64,000 bases of DNA. Source: Pseudoips prasinana (taxonomy: Eukaryota > Arthropoda > Insecta > Lepidoptera > Nolidae). The translations under genes were made by a program, and so were the position numbers. Position 1 is the first letter of the stretch; every line of letters begins with the position of its first letter. The notes beneath the pieces were generated by a model that had not been told where the DNA came from, searched no databases, and saw only the letters and a program-made list of their open reading frames with translations. The stretch covers positions 35,978,501 to 36,042,500 of the forward strand of contig OX621246.1 of NCBI GenBank assembly GCA_951640165.1. The letters are read 5' to 3'. Below, piece by piece: positions 53,151 through 63,310 of this stretch.

Positions 53151-55484
53151 CATTGGCCCCTTTGCACGTCCAAATTACTTCAATGGTAGCAGCTGCTGTG
53201 GCGGGCCTTGCAGAGGGCCTCAAACAGAGAATTTATGCATCCATTTGTGATAAGTACATTTTTCGTCCATTTGGGTTTGAAACTATAGGCCCATGAACTT
53301 CAGAAACATGATGCTTTGTGCAGGTTGATGTGTTAATCGTTGTCCAGTTTCATATGCAAATTAAGCTCCTAAACTTACATCCACTACCTACTTATGTTAC
53401 ACCTTGTATACAAATTGTTGAAGTCTGTTAACATATGTTTATTAAACCCGTTAATATTTTAGCAATATTTAATTAACTAATCCATTTTATTCAAGCAAAT
53501 TCTATAAATTCTGTTTTTACCTTCACGACTTTCCCCATATTCGTAAAAGCACGAGTAAATAAAAACTATTCTCCTGGCAAAAACAAAACAAGTAGAAATA
53601 AACTTCCATGAAAAATTTTCCTAACGAATTCAGAAATGGGATTCGGAATGTATCCAGGATGTATAAGCCGAGTTAATTGAAAACGTCATATATCGCTTTG
53701 CCACTCGACGGAAGATGGGATTTTTTATTTGTTCGTATTATACCGCTAAAAGGCTGAATAGAAGCGTCGGGAGGGGACTTATCAGCTTTTCAAGTTCATT
53801 TTGTACTTTTTATAAGGTTTGTCAGTGTACTCGTTATTGAACATGGTGTTCGGATACTTATTTTAGAATTGTTTTAATGAGTGCTGTTGCAAAGTTTGTT
53901 ATCCTTACTGCAAATTAGTAAACGTATTAACAGTTAAAAATAAGAGTATAGGTACTATAAAAACTATGCTTAAATAAATATTTCTTAGCGATTATGGACC
54001 ATTCGGAATCGATATTTATGTTTTATAGGTCTATGCCGTTGTTTTATGGGTCGTTATGCATGCTTTTTGATGATAGAAATTTACGAAATAGATTTAAGCT
54101 GACATCTGTATGTGACATTTTACGAAATTCAATCCACTAATTTTTGTTTATCAGTGCGCCGCCTTAATCAACAATTGAACACATTCAACGCAATGGTACT
54201 GTCATTTACTAAAAACTCATCCCTAGAGCAAAATAAATATGATATGACTACGGAAATTTTTGTCGCGAAAACTTGGAAGGCACAAACTACACCCAAGGGT
54301 ATTCAGAGTGTCAAAATTTTAAATCTTTCACACCAAGTTTGGGAAATTCTGTTATTATCTGGGGGTTAAATTTGCATAGTGCAGGTTCGATGTTTGTTGT
54401 GGGTAATATATGAACTTCAGAATTAGATGTCGATAGCAATATTGGTGAGAACGTAAGTTCCACATGTGTGTGGAATGCTAAAGTTTGCGACGTGACGGAA
54501 GTTCGATATGGCGAAGTTCGAGTTCGATTTATTAACGTGATTTGAGTTGAATTTGTGTTGAGATTGATATAATAAAAACTTTCATTTAAAGATAGAAATA
54601 TTTGATTTGCAAGCTTACATATGTACTACAAGCGTGCTTAATCAATCACTTATTCATATGAAAACGTTAAATATAGTTGATCGTAGTTCGTACATATGTC
54701 GCCGAACTGCAATTATATTAACTAACAATTGGCATGGAGTTAATTTTAACATCTAAGTAAAGTAATATTATAAATATAAACTTTAGATTAAATGTTTGTT
54801 TTTAATAGACAAACTAAAAAATATACTGTACTGGTTTTAAAATTTCTTTAGTTAATTACTTAGAACAAGTATTCACTGTTTACAATGTTTTACTCTCCAA
54901 TTGAATGAAATTTTCCAATAAGTAGTGGTCTTCACAAAAAAAAAATATAAAAAAAACTTGTTTTGTATATTTTAGAATATCAATTTCAAAGGTGACATTT
55001 ATACAAAGTGCGCCGTGGTTAGGCCTTAAATTATCCCCTCAATATATAATAGGCATTGTATCGTTACTCCTATAAATTTCATCACCTAAAAACCCAAAAA
55101 TGTGCTTTTTTTAAACAAAAACAGACCTGTTTATATACACCTAAAAGAATTCGAAACATCTAGAACGATTTCCATGCTTGTAATACCGCAATTATAAAGC
55201 AAAAATAGGAAAAAGTACAGGTTTTATTTGATTCATATAAATCTGTTGTTCAGGCAAATCTGACTGGTGACGGGATCACGTCCTCCAAGTGGCGCAGTCC
55301 TGGAAAAGCGATAAAATTACATTAACAATGGGAATGTTTATGTACAAGTAATTAAGCTTACAAGTCAGGTAAGAGCTTTTAGAATGGTTAACCTCGAGTA
55401 TAGTATAATATTAAATTTTGAAGTAAAGACGTTTTAAACGCGTCTTTGCTAATAAAATAACGTGAGTGTGGATTCTTAAATTCC
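53151..55484. other. Longest repeat-free region of the right half
   Basis: 2.3 kb without any family member. An 85-codon plus frame (54112-54369) is polar, has no motif and no support as a gene. 53690-53790 (CACTCGACGGAAGATGGG, AGCGTCGGGAGGGGAC) is a GC-richer patch. It could be intron or spacer with regulatory content. Confidence 0.4.
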
Positions 55485-55665
55485 TTTCTCTATTTCCTCA
55501 TTCTCATGATCTGAAAAGACACGACTGGATAAAGGTCAGATGAGCAGAACCAATGGCTTTACACCGCCAACTTCCTGTCGCCCCTTAACTCATTTTGGCC
55601 CAATTAGGGATTTGAACTCAGAACTTAATTCATTCAACCTCATCTGCAGTTGAATATGCAATGAA
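55485..55665 (-). mobile_element. SINE-D, decayed
   Basis: TCATTCTCATGATCTGAAAA, ACACGACTGGATAAAGGTCA and the complement of a decayed B box (GGGATTTGAACTCAGAAC), in family order on the minus strand. Confidence 0.5.
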
Positions 55666-55672
55666 AGACTGA

Positions 55673-55965
55673 AAAACCGGCCAAGTGCGAGTCGGACTCG
55701 CGCACGACGGATTCCATACCATTATCTATTAAAACGAGCAAAAAATTCACGTTTGTTGTTTGGGAGCACCCTTAAATATTTATTTTATTTTGTCTCTTAG
55801 TATTCTTTGTTATAGCGGCAATAGAAATACATCATCTGTGAAAATTTCAACTGTCTAACTATCACGGTTCATGAGATACAGTCTGGTGACAGACGGACAG
55901 ACAGACAGACAGCGAAGTCTTAGTAATAGGGTCCCGTTTAACCCTATGGGTACGAAACCCTAAAT
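55673..55965 (-). repeat. Rep-H copy
   Basis: GGCCAAGTGCGAGTCGGACT, AAATACATCATCTGTGAAAA, GGTTCATGAGATACAGTC and GTACGAAACCCTAAA. Uninterrupted, so it serves as the reference for the copy at 40185. Confidence 0.65.
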
Positions 55966-56035
55966 ATTACTACCTCGTTGGTCTAGAACGAGGCCGCGAG
56001 GCAGTAATGTGTTATTCAGTAATGCCTTATCGTCA

Positions 56036-56264
56036 TCTATATATATAAAAATCAATGCCACTTTTCGTTATAATGTTATAACTCAACAACGCTCTTACCG
56101 ATTTGGCTAATTTTGGTCTTGAATTATTCGTGAAAGTCCAGGGAAGGTTTGTACGTAGAGAAAATTTAAAAAAAGTCTTGAATAAGTGTAAAATCAAGAA
56201 CATTGACTTTAACATAATAATATTTTTTTTATTATACGTAGCGAAGCACGTACCGGGCCGCTAG
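56036..56264 (+). mobile_element. Helitron of a second type, 229 bp
   Basis: It begins TCTATATATATAAAAATCAA after A56035 and ends GGGCCG-CTAG (56261-56264) before T56265. A 5-bp stem TACGT(AGCGAAGC)ACGTA precedes the end by 8 bases. The sequence between the ends is unrelated to the ACTAATATTATAAA group, so it is a separate family. Confidence 0.7.
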
Positions 56265-56506
56265 TTATTTATATTATTATATGCAACTTTCTCAAAACAT
56301 TCGTATCATATGTTGAAGATATCGCAATATGTTAATGGCACTCGGAAACCTGTCTCTTTCACCGAACTTCATCGTATTTTGGCACACTGCCCCACACTTC
56401 GCAGTGTACATCTGATCTCCCTCTCTGAACACATTTCAATTACGTTTATTTTTGTAAAAGATCTTCAACTACTTATTTAGGTAAGGTAAAGCCAACTTAT
56501 AGAATA

Positions 56507-56802
56507 CTAGCTGTGCCCCGCGGTTTTAACCGCGTTAAACTATATAAATAATCACAGCTCCTCCCCCGTAGGTGATAGCGTGATAATATGTTGCCTATAT
56601 GTTGACCCGGCCTCTAAGTAATATTCATGCAAAATTTTAAGTAAATCCATGCAGTACTTTTTGAGTTTCGCCCGGACATACATACAGACAAACAGACAAA
56701 AATTCTAAAAACTATATTTTTGGCTTCGATATCGATAGAAGATCACGCCCCAAGCTTTAATGTACAGTTTTGACTTTCCTACGATTTTATTATATGTATA
56801 GA
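56507..56802 (-). mobile_element. Long-type Helitron, complete
   Basis: Complement of CTAG at 56507-56510 after A56506, complement of TC at 56801-56802 before T56803. The body includes CTCCCCCGTAGGTGATAGCG and GGCTTCGATATCGATAGAAG. It is the only long-type copy with both termini and the A|T junction intact on both sides. Confidence 0.75.
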
Positions 56803-56811
56803 TATTTAAAA

Positions 56812-57110
56812 GAGGTAGGGCATAGCATTCATCCGGTCAAAGAGCAGCCCGACTGGTGAAAGTGCCTGCACATTACAGAAGACATAATATAATAATAACA
56901 TTAATAATTTTAATGTTGTCTTTCCGAGTGTGAGTAAGGTCTCCAGAGCTCATTTGGGTGGGGGGAAGGGTCAGCAACACTTGTTTGCTGACTCGTAAAG
57001 GCCGCCAACGCACCCGCGACTCCTCTGGTGTCGCGAGTGTCCATGGACAGCGGTGATCACTTACCATCAGATGACCCACTTGCTCGTTTGTCGCCGTCTG
57101 ATATAAAAAA
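56812..57110 (+). repeat. Rep-G copy
   Basis: Sense orientation: CATAATATAATAATAACATT, AGCTCATTTGGGTGGGGGGA, GTGATCACTTACCATCAGAT and the A-rich end GATATAAAAAAAG. Confidence 0.65.
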
Positions 57111-57365
57111 AGTTAAAATATGTGTTATTAATTATCTTTCCCACGCAACTTGGAACTCATTAGCTGACTATATTTCTATAACAAAGCCTAGATGGCGTCT
57201 CCATCCTCTATAAGGGTCGCAAGGGAACTCTTTAATTTGATCTTCCGTTGTGTATTGTTCGTGGCTTAACGGCAGAGCGTCTACTCTGACTTAGTAGAGG
57301 GTGGAAAATCGTTTACCATAGGAGACAATTTTTAGTTTATATTTTTGCTTTGCATTGCGGAAAGT

Positions 57366-57546
57366 GCTATTGAAGGAAAGTTTGATGGTTGTACACACGG
57401 CTACATATCAAGCTATACACTATATTCCCAATATAAGCTGATTTCGCGTTGCATAGGATTTTCATACAATCAGAGGTCAGCTTATATTGGAAAAGTATAG
57501 CTTGATGTGTAGCCGTGGGTACAATCATCAAATTTTCCTTCAATAG
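57366..57546. mobile_element. GTAC-bounded MITE at the centre of a second palindrome
   Basis: GTAC at 57391-57394 and 57519-57522 bounds a 124-bp core whose ends (ACACGGCTACATATCAAGC) match the element at 50379. Outer arms 57366-57390 and 57523-57547 are inverted copies (CTATTGAAGGAAA at the outer end) with two mismatches in 25, and are unrelated to the other element's outer arms. Confidence 0.75.
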
Positions 57547-58674
57547 CCCACCATTTTCACAGGTAATGACATACTCAGTCGACTTAAAGCTTACATAGAT
57601 TACTTCTATCTTAGCTTAGATGTCCATAAAGTTATAGGAAGCAGCTTTTTAAATGACTTTTGGAATCCTTTTGACTTTTATCTTTCCTTCATACGGGATC
57701 CAAAGTAGCATTCCATTTAAAGAGAAGCACTTCAAACACTAACTCCACGTCCTCGGACTAGTAGTAATAATAATGCTTTAAGGTGTTAGAAACAGGGTAT
57801 CTAAGGGTTTCTGAATATAAGAATCCTGAAACTAAGAATCTCAGCAGCTGAGTTACTGATATACCTACTTCGATTTCTGGCCGTGTATCCCACTAAGTTT
57901 TAACGTAATACAATAAATAAATTATTGAAACTGAAATCCGTTCTTTCTACCTAATCCATGCAAACTTTGAAATTAATTTAATAAATAGACCCCAAAAACA
58001 TATGGCATAATTTTCATGATGCAAAAAACCTTTTGTGATTCGAGTAAACATATTTTTAGCTTTTAAAATACTTTTTTTCTTTTTATGTTTGGGTGTCCCT
58101 GCCATACTTTGTTGCACCGTTACCAGAATTTGTTATATTCAATTCCTATACATCCAAAGGTTGTGCATTATACATTATATTCAATGTTTCAATGTAGTGA
58201 ACAATAAAGTTTATTTTATTAAAAGATGCATTAAATTCCAAGCATCCGTTCAGGTGTTACGATAGTACATATAGATAGACACACACAGTTTGTAATACGG
58301 GTCAGCTTAAAAAGTTAGTCATTTGAAGAACGAAACGTTGGAACGACAGTGCCTGCAATACCCCCATAAAACATTAATCTGAATATCTCCGAAACCCTTG
58401 CAACTGTTAGATTCGTGTTCTATAAAATACATTCGAGTTGTAGAGTAGCTAATGCGAGTTCGATGTCTGCCCGTGGCTACGTACTCGTCGCAATAACTGT
58501 AACAGTGTGTTTTTATGTTCCGATATCGTTCACGGGTGTTTTTGTTCTCTTTGCTGGTGGGAAATGCTACGTGCAAAAGGAATTCGAATATGTTACCATT
58601 CGCTGTGATGTTTTTTTAAAGTAAGGTATATGTAAATATATATATTTAAATACTATATAATGTACTAATAATAT
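57547..58674. other. 1.1-kb interval without recognised features
   Basis: 58319-58624 is open in both strands (85 codons minus, 69 codons plus); the plus frame has a hydrophobic stretch (YVLVAITVTVCFYV) but no other evidence of a gene. No repeats seen. Confidence 0.3.
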
Positions 58675-59008
58675 AATGTTGGTCTAGCGGCAGCGTGTTC
58701 ACCCGCAGAGAACGACGTCCTGGGTTCAATTCCCGGGTCGGGCAAAAAGTGATTTTGGGACTTTTCTGTAAAAAAGAAAAATTTCTCAGCATCAGCCCGA
58801 AGTCTGGGAGTTGGCGGTATTATACCCCCGTGCCTCGGAGAGCACGTATAGCCGTCGGTCTTGTGCCTGACCTCTTTCCGGTCGTGTCGCTAGGCGTCCC
58901 ATCGGATCATGAGAGTGATGAAATAGAAAGTGCTCCTGTGTTTGCGCACACACTTGAGCACTATAATATGTTACGCGCAGATGGCTAATCTCTATTGCAT
59001 TATTATAA
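58675..59008 (+). mobile_element. SINE-D interrupted in its tail by mariner
   Basis: TGGTCTAGCGGCAGCGTGTT (A box), CTGGGTTCAATTCCCGGGTC (B box), GTGCCTCGGAGAGCACGTAT (core) and CCATCGGATCATGAGAGTGA. About 30 bases of the distal body are deleted (CTCTATTG joins CATTATTATAA). The tail resumes as ATGTAA after the mariner at 60295. Confidence 0.8.
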
Positions 59009-59010
59009 TA

Positions 59011-60292
59011 GGTCTTTACCTATGAAATTGCCGTTTTGTATGAAAAAATTTAAACGAATTTTTTTCATGAATTTTTTTATTTGTATTAATCGAAGTAATC
59101 ACCCATGCAATCAATGCATCTTTGCCATCGCAGTGGCAGTTTATTGATGCCCTTCTTAAAGAAATCAGCTGGACGGGAGGCAACAAATTCTTCAAAGGCA
59201 TTTTGTACTGCCTCTCGGGTATTGAATTTTTTTCCCGCCAAGAAGTTATCCAAATTCTGGAAAAAGTAGTAGTCTGTAGGCGCAAGGTCTGGTGAGTAGG
59301 GCTGATGACGGAGAGCTTCCAACCCCAGTTCTTGCAACTTGGAGACCGTCTGCTGTGCAGTATGAGGTCGCGCGTTGTCGTGCAGGAGCAGCGGAGACGA
59401 GCGATTGACCAATGCTGGTTGGAGATGCGCCAGCTTCTCCATCATTGTGCTCAGTTCTTCACAGTACACATCTGCAGTAATGCTCACCCCGTTTGGTAAG
59501 AAGCTGTGATGAATCACACCGGCGCTAGACCACCAAACAGTGACCATCACTTTTCTAGGGGTAAGTTTTCGTTTAGGGCATTGTTTAGGTGCTGAACCAG
59601 GATCCAACCAACTTGCTGAGCGCTTGCGGTTATCAAACAGAATCCATTTTTCATCGCAGGTAACAATGCGGTTCAAAATTCCTTCATTTGTGTGTCTGTT
59701 GAGCAGTGCAAGGCACGTCTCGACGCGTACTTCGCGCTGGCGATCATTGAGTTCGTGGGGCACCCATTTGTCAAGCTTTTTTACCTTGCCAATTTGACGC
59801 AAATGGACCAATATTGTTTTGACGTTAACGTCGAAAGCTGCTGCTAATTCAGCCGTAGATTGTGTATCATCAGCTTCCACAACCGCCTTTAATTCGTCAT
59901 TGTCGACCAAAGTCTTCGGACGACCGCGAGGTTCATTTTTCAGGTCGAAATTTCCAGAACGGAAGCGAGCAAACCAATAACAGGTGGTGCGTTGGTTTGT
60001 AGTGTTAGCTCCGTAAACGTCGTTGATGTTGCGTGCCGCTTGTGCCGCGTTGCTGCCACGACGGTACTCATATTCCATAATTACTCGAATTTTTAACGTA
60101 TCCATGATGACGAAAAAGATTGAAATGCGATGAAAATGTAACACTAATCAATAAAGAAATGACTACTTTTGGAAAAAAGAATCCATGTTTTTAAAATAAA
60201 ATTAATTTGAAATTAGAATTCTTAGCCAAACAAAAATTATTTTGATTTGAAATGGCCAGTACTGCAGAACGGCAATTTCATAGGTAAAGACC
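59011..60292 (-). mobile_element. Complete mariner transposon, 1,282 bp
   Basis: Perfect 25-bp terminal inverted repeats at 59011-59035 and 60268-60292 (outer GGTCTTTACCTATG), flanked by TA at 59009-59010 and TA at 60293-60294, the target duplication of Tc1/mariner elements. The length is standard for mariner. The single gene is open throughout. It lies inside the tail of a SINE-D. Confidence 0.93.
59086..60144 (-). CDS. Mariner transposase, D,D34D, intact
   Basis: A cut-and-paste DNA transposase that would bind the 25-bp terminal repeats and integrate at TA in the nucleus. In the 352-codon frame, an N-terminal paired-like DNA-binding region (about 14-115; NAAQAARNI, CYWFARFRSG) contains a GRPKT linker at 74-78. 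KWVPHEL at 126-132 precedes the catalytic domain. Catalytic aspartates are D164 (VTCDEKW), D256 (LLHDNARPHT) and D291 (YSPDLAPTDYYFF); 34 residues separate the last two, the mariner signature. The likely start is Met14 (60105; MDTLKIRVIMEYEY), which aligns with other cecropia-type transposases and gives 339 residues; Met1 would add 13. No stop, frameshift or lost catalytic residue is seen. The end, MGDYFD, is followed by TAA. Confidence 0.92.
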   Translation of the reverse strand: MLHFHRISIFFVIMDTLKIRVIMEYEYRRGSNAAQAARNINDVYGANTTNQRTTCYWFARFRSGNFDLKNEPRGRPKTLVDNDELKAVVEADDTQSTAELAAAFDVNVKTILVHLRQIGKVKKLDKWVPHELNDRQREVRVETCLALLNRHTNEGILNRIVTCDEKWILFDNRKRSASWLDPGSAPKQCPKRKLTPRKVMVTVWWSSAGVIHHSFLPNGVSITADVYCEELSTMMEKLAHLQPALVNRSSPLLLHDNARPHTAQQTVSKLQELGLEALRHQPYSPDLAPTDYYFFQNLDNFLAGKKFNTREAVQNAFEEFVASRPADFFKKGINKLPLRWQRCIDCMGDYFD

Positions 60293-60829
60293 TAATATAA
60301 TGTAATCGAAATGGATTGCTTATTTATGTCAGTAACTTCATTGGTGAATTTCTTTTACTTTTTCATTGAAAATGTAATCTTTGCCTTATAATTTTCAATT
60401 CTCTTTCTAATAACTTTTTATTACTGTTAAATGTATCGAATAATGTATGTGTTAGTTATCCCCTGAGGATTATTTAAACTAAGTATTCTTGATCATAGTA
60501 CATAACTTGTTCTGTTTTTGTAATTATTTATAGTGTCGCTAATTTCCTTTTAACTCTTTATTATATCTATATGCTGAAGTTGGCACCCATTTATGGTACA
60601 CGGCAATTCGTTTTGTTTTTAAGCACCTTTTAACTAATTTGTACGTTAGGGTATTAAAAGTATTTCTTTTTTTCTTTCTAAATTATACTTATGTAAAGGC
60701 AGCAATGGTAACTCGAGTAGGGAAGCTGCTCCGCCTTACGCCATCATATAATATTATTATGGTATTGCTGTGGTCCTGGGTGGTGTTCATAGGAGAATGC
60801 ATAGTAGGGATGTAAAATCTGTTATAAGC

Positions 60830-60905
60830 GTCAGTCATATACCACGGATCATGAGAGTAAGGGATTAGGAAGTGCACCTGTGTTTCGCAGATACTTGTGG
60901 GTACC
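60830..60905 (+). mobile_element. SINE-D body scrap
   Basis: CGGATCATGAGAGTAAGGGA, GGAAGTGCACCTGTG and AGATACTTGTG follow the order of the SINE-D copy at 58675 (58911-58960). Confidence 0.4.
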
Positions 60906-62029
60906 CAGGACACGAAATGACGAAGTGACGGTCTTTATCGTTGTCACCATAGTGTAATTTGTCTTCAAAATACATTTGAAAATCTTTGGAAAATTCATAA
61001 AATAAACTCAACAAAATCTTTTTGATATCCATTTTCTGAATCCTGCGAATATATCTCCAATATAACGTATAACTCACGTTACGAGACAATGTCGCTAACA
61101 TATCGTACATCTGTTCCAGGTAATCTTATCACAGCCGTATCCTACAATATATCAGATCGGTTCGATGCACCAGCGGTTTGCTCAGAGACGTAAGTTTATA
61201 CAAGTAACTCGATCGGCACGTACTAGCAACCTTGCGTGCTCGAGTTTTCAATAATATAAATAACAACTATAAAATATAATTAGTTCTTGCCTTCTGCCTA
61301 TGACTATAGGGGTCGATTAAGTGAGCAGGGTTCTAAAGGGCCGTTACCGCGCAAGCCTCCATAGACTACGGTCACCGCACCGTACGGTCACCAGATGGTT
61401 CGCATGTTTGTTGCTGACTTATTTGAACAACAAGTTGCAGGTAGCTACCAGAATTAATCAACCAACTGCTATATGACACGTTGGTAACTAGTGATCAAGA
61501 CGTCATCAGATTGTCACATTCTTTCTTATGACGAACATGCCAGAAATGCTCGTTTTTACCTTTACCAAAGATTGTTCCGTGCGGAAATCAAACTGGCTGA
61601 GATCGTCTAACTTGATTACAATGTTTATTTTATTCGTGTCTCCGTTATTAACAGGATGCCAGTTTACAAAAGACTAGTCAATCCAAACATAGTTTATTCC
61701 GTTAAAATGTTACATTTCATTTTCAAGTTACTATATTTTTACACTACCAATGCATGGCGTGACTACTGGGAATCACTGGCAAAAAACTCAGTAGTAATCT
61801 TTTTTTTTAAATAAATTTCGCTTAAGATTAATTACATATTTTTTATATCTGTTGACTAAATCCAAAGCACGTTTGTCATTTAAAAATCACTAATTCACAA
61901 TTGGGCTTTAATTATTATTTGAAACTTAATTATTAACAATTCTCTAATATCATTAGGAAGTTTGAAATAGAGACCCAATTTCAGAACTGTTTTTTTAATA
62001 GTAAATAACGCCAGCATTACAAAATTGCA
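60906..62029. other. 1.1-kb interval without recognised features
   Basis: An 81-codon minus frame (60865-61110) has no motif. 61330-61400 is GC-richer (GGGCCGTTACCGCGCAAGCC, ACGGTCACCGCACCGTACGG). No family member found. Confidence 0.35.
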
Positions 62030-62165
62030 ATTCTAGGACACAAAGCACACCCAGATTCAGAACAACCAATAGGGTTACACATAGTTGTCCTGTTAGAGAA
62101 TCGAACCCAAAACAAGATGGCGCCGAGGTAGTAGCGAGGCGACTACCTGACCCACTGCACCATTC
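62030..62165 (-). mobile_element. SINE with tRNA-like head, minus strand
   Basis: The complement shows A-box-like TGGTGCAGTGGGTCAGGTAG and B box TTGGGTTCGATTCTCTAAC, then TTGTTCTGAATCTGGGTGTG. The head resembles SINE-B and the proximal body SINE-A. Confidence 0.55.
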
Positions 62166-63186
62166 GAGCAGTCGCCATTTTAATCGTAATTTTGCTTTGA
62201 ACACAAAATCAAATATATTTTATCCTGGCTTCGTGTATTTCGTGCATTCTGTAAAAGAAGAAAATTGTTGCCGTTTCTGTGAATTGGGGGTTCTGTAAAA
62301 ACCACCATGGAAGCATTGCTGCGCTCAACGGCATTATTTTATCTGCGAAATATTTTTAATCTTTTTGATTTTCATAAAATCATTGTTATATATTTTTACA
62401 AAAGGAGTTTTTGTATATATCTGTGAACATTGAAATATAAAAACTCGAGACCGATGTTTAAATCTGACATCGCAATCCTTTGTTCCATTTTAACCACCTT
62501 AAATTTTTTTTATAAAATTAGTTTACCTGAGCTTTTGTAAAAAGATTATATCTATTATCGTTTAAGTTTCACTTTTACACGAATAAATATCTAGTGTAAG
62601 TCTAAATAAAAACTGAGATGACCTCATTTTCCTATGGCATGTATGTCACATATACATGTCATAGGTGCTATGTCAGATTTAAACAACGGTTTCGAAATTT
62701 TATATTTAAATGCACTATTTGCTCGCAAATATTTACAAATAAAATAGTATTTTTTGTAGCCTAAGTGTTATACGGACAAGTAATTAATATTATAAAATAA
62801 TTAATAAAAATATCCATTTGATTTAGTTAGTTACATTTAGTTAAATTCTGCTTATAATTTTCGGGACGTATAGCAGATCTAGCCTAATAGGTGCATTATT
62901 AAGTTTTAGACTCTTGGGTTACGTAAGTGAAGACACTTTTCCATAGTTTTCTTTAACAGGAATTTGTGGATTATAAAACCAATATGTAGTTAAATGCTAG
63001 TGTAATAATCGACTTTCCAAATACATGAATCTATTTCACCACTTCGTTGTAACATTTTGTACATAAAACCCCATTGGTTTTGCAACATGTGATCAGACCA
63101 TCGGTGCGAGGAATTTCAAGCTACTACCGACATTGTCGTTTTGGTGTTTCCGTCGGAATTGCTATAAAGCGTGCATTCTTTTTACA

Positions 63187-63310
63187 TTTTTTTTTTTTTT
63201 TTTTTTTTTTTGTATGACGCTACAGTTAGCCTAGGAGGCTTTCACTGCTTCACCGGACTATAGAGGCGAGCAGAGGGCTCGAGCCGTCTAGATTCTTTTT
63301 ACAGCATGCG
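63187..63310 (-). mobile_element. Retroposed element with long poly-A tail
   Basis: A run of 25 T (63187-63211) reads as a poly-A tail on the minus strand. Just beyond it, TATGACGCTACAGTTAGCC and GGCTTTCACTGCTTCACCGG form a compact GC-rich body. A weaker relative may lie at 5100-5150 (TTAGGAGACC, GGCGAGCGAGAGC). The class is unknown, but the tail implies LINE-mediated insertion. Confidence 0.5.

Noticed and set aside
57115..57213. Possible LINE ORF2 tail (KVKICVINYLSHATWNSLADYI)
   Set aside because: Similarity to the tails at 35236 and 48489 is too weak and short, and the diagnostic FN.LP..IR part is absent.
58415..58624. 69-codon frame with hydrophobic segment, candidate membrane peptide
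   Set aside because: No signal-peptide layout at its start, open on both strands, and no GC or codon change relative to flanks.
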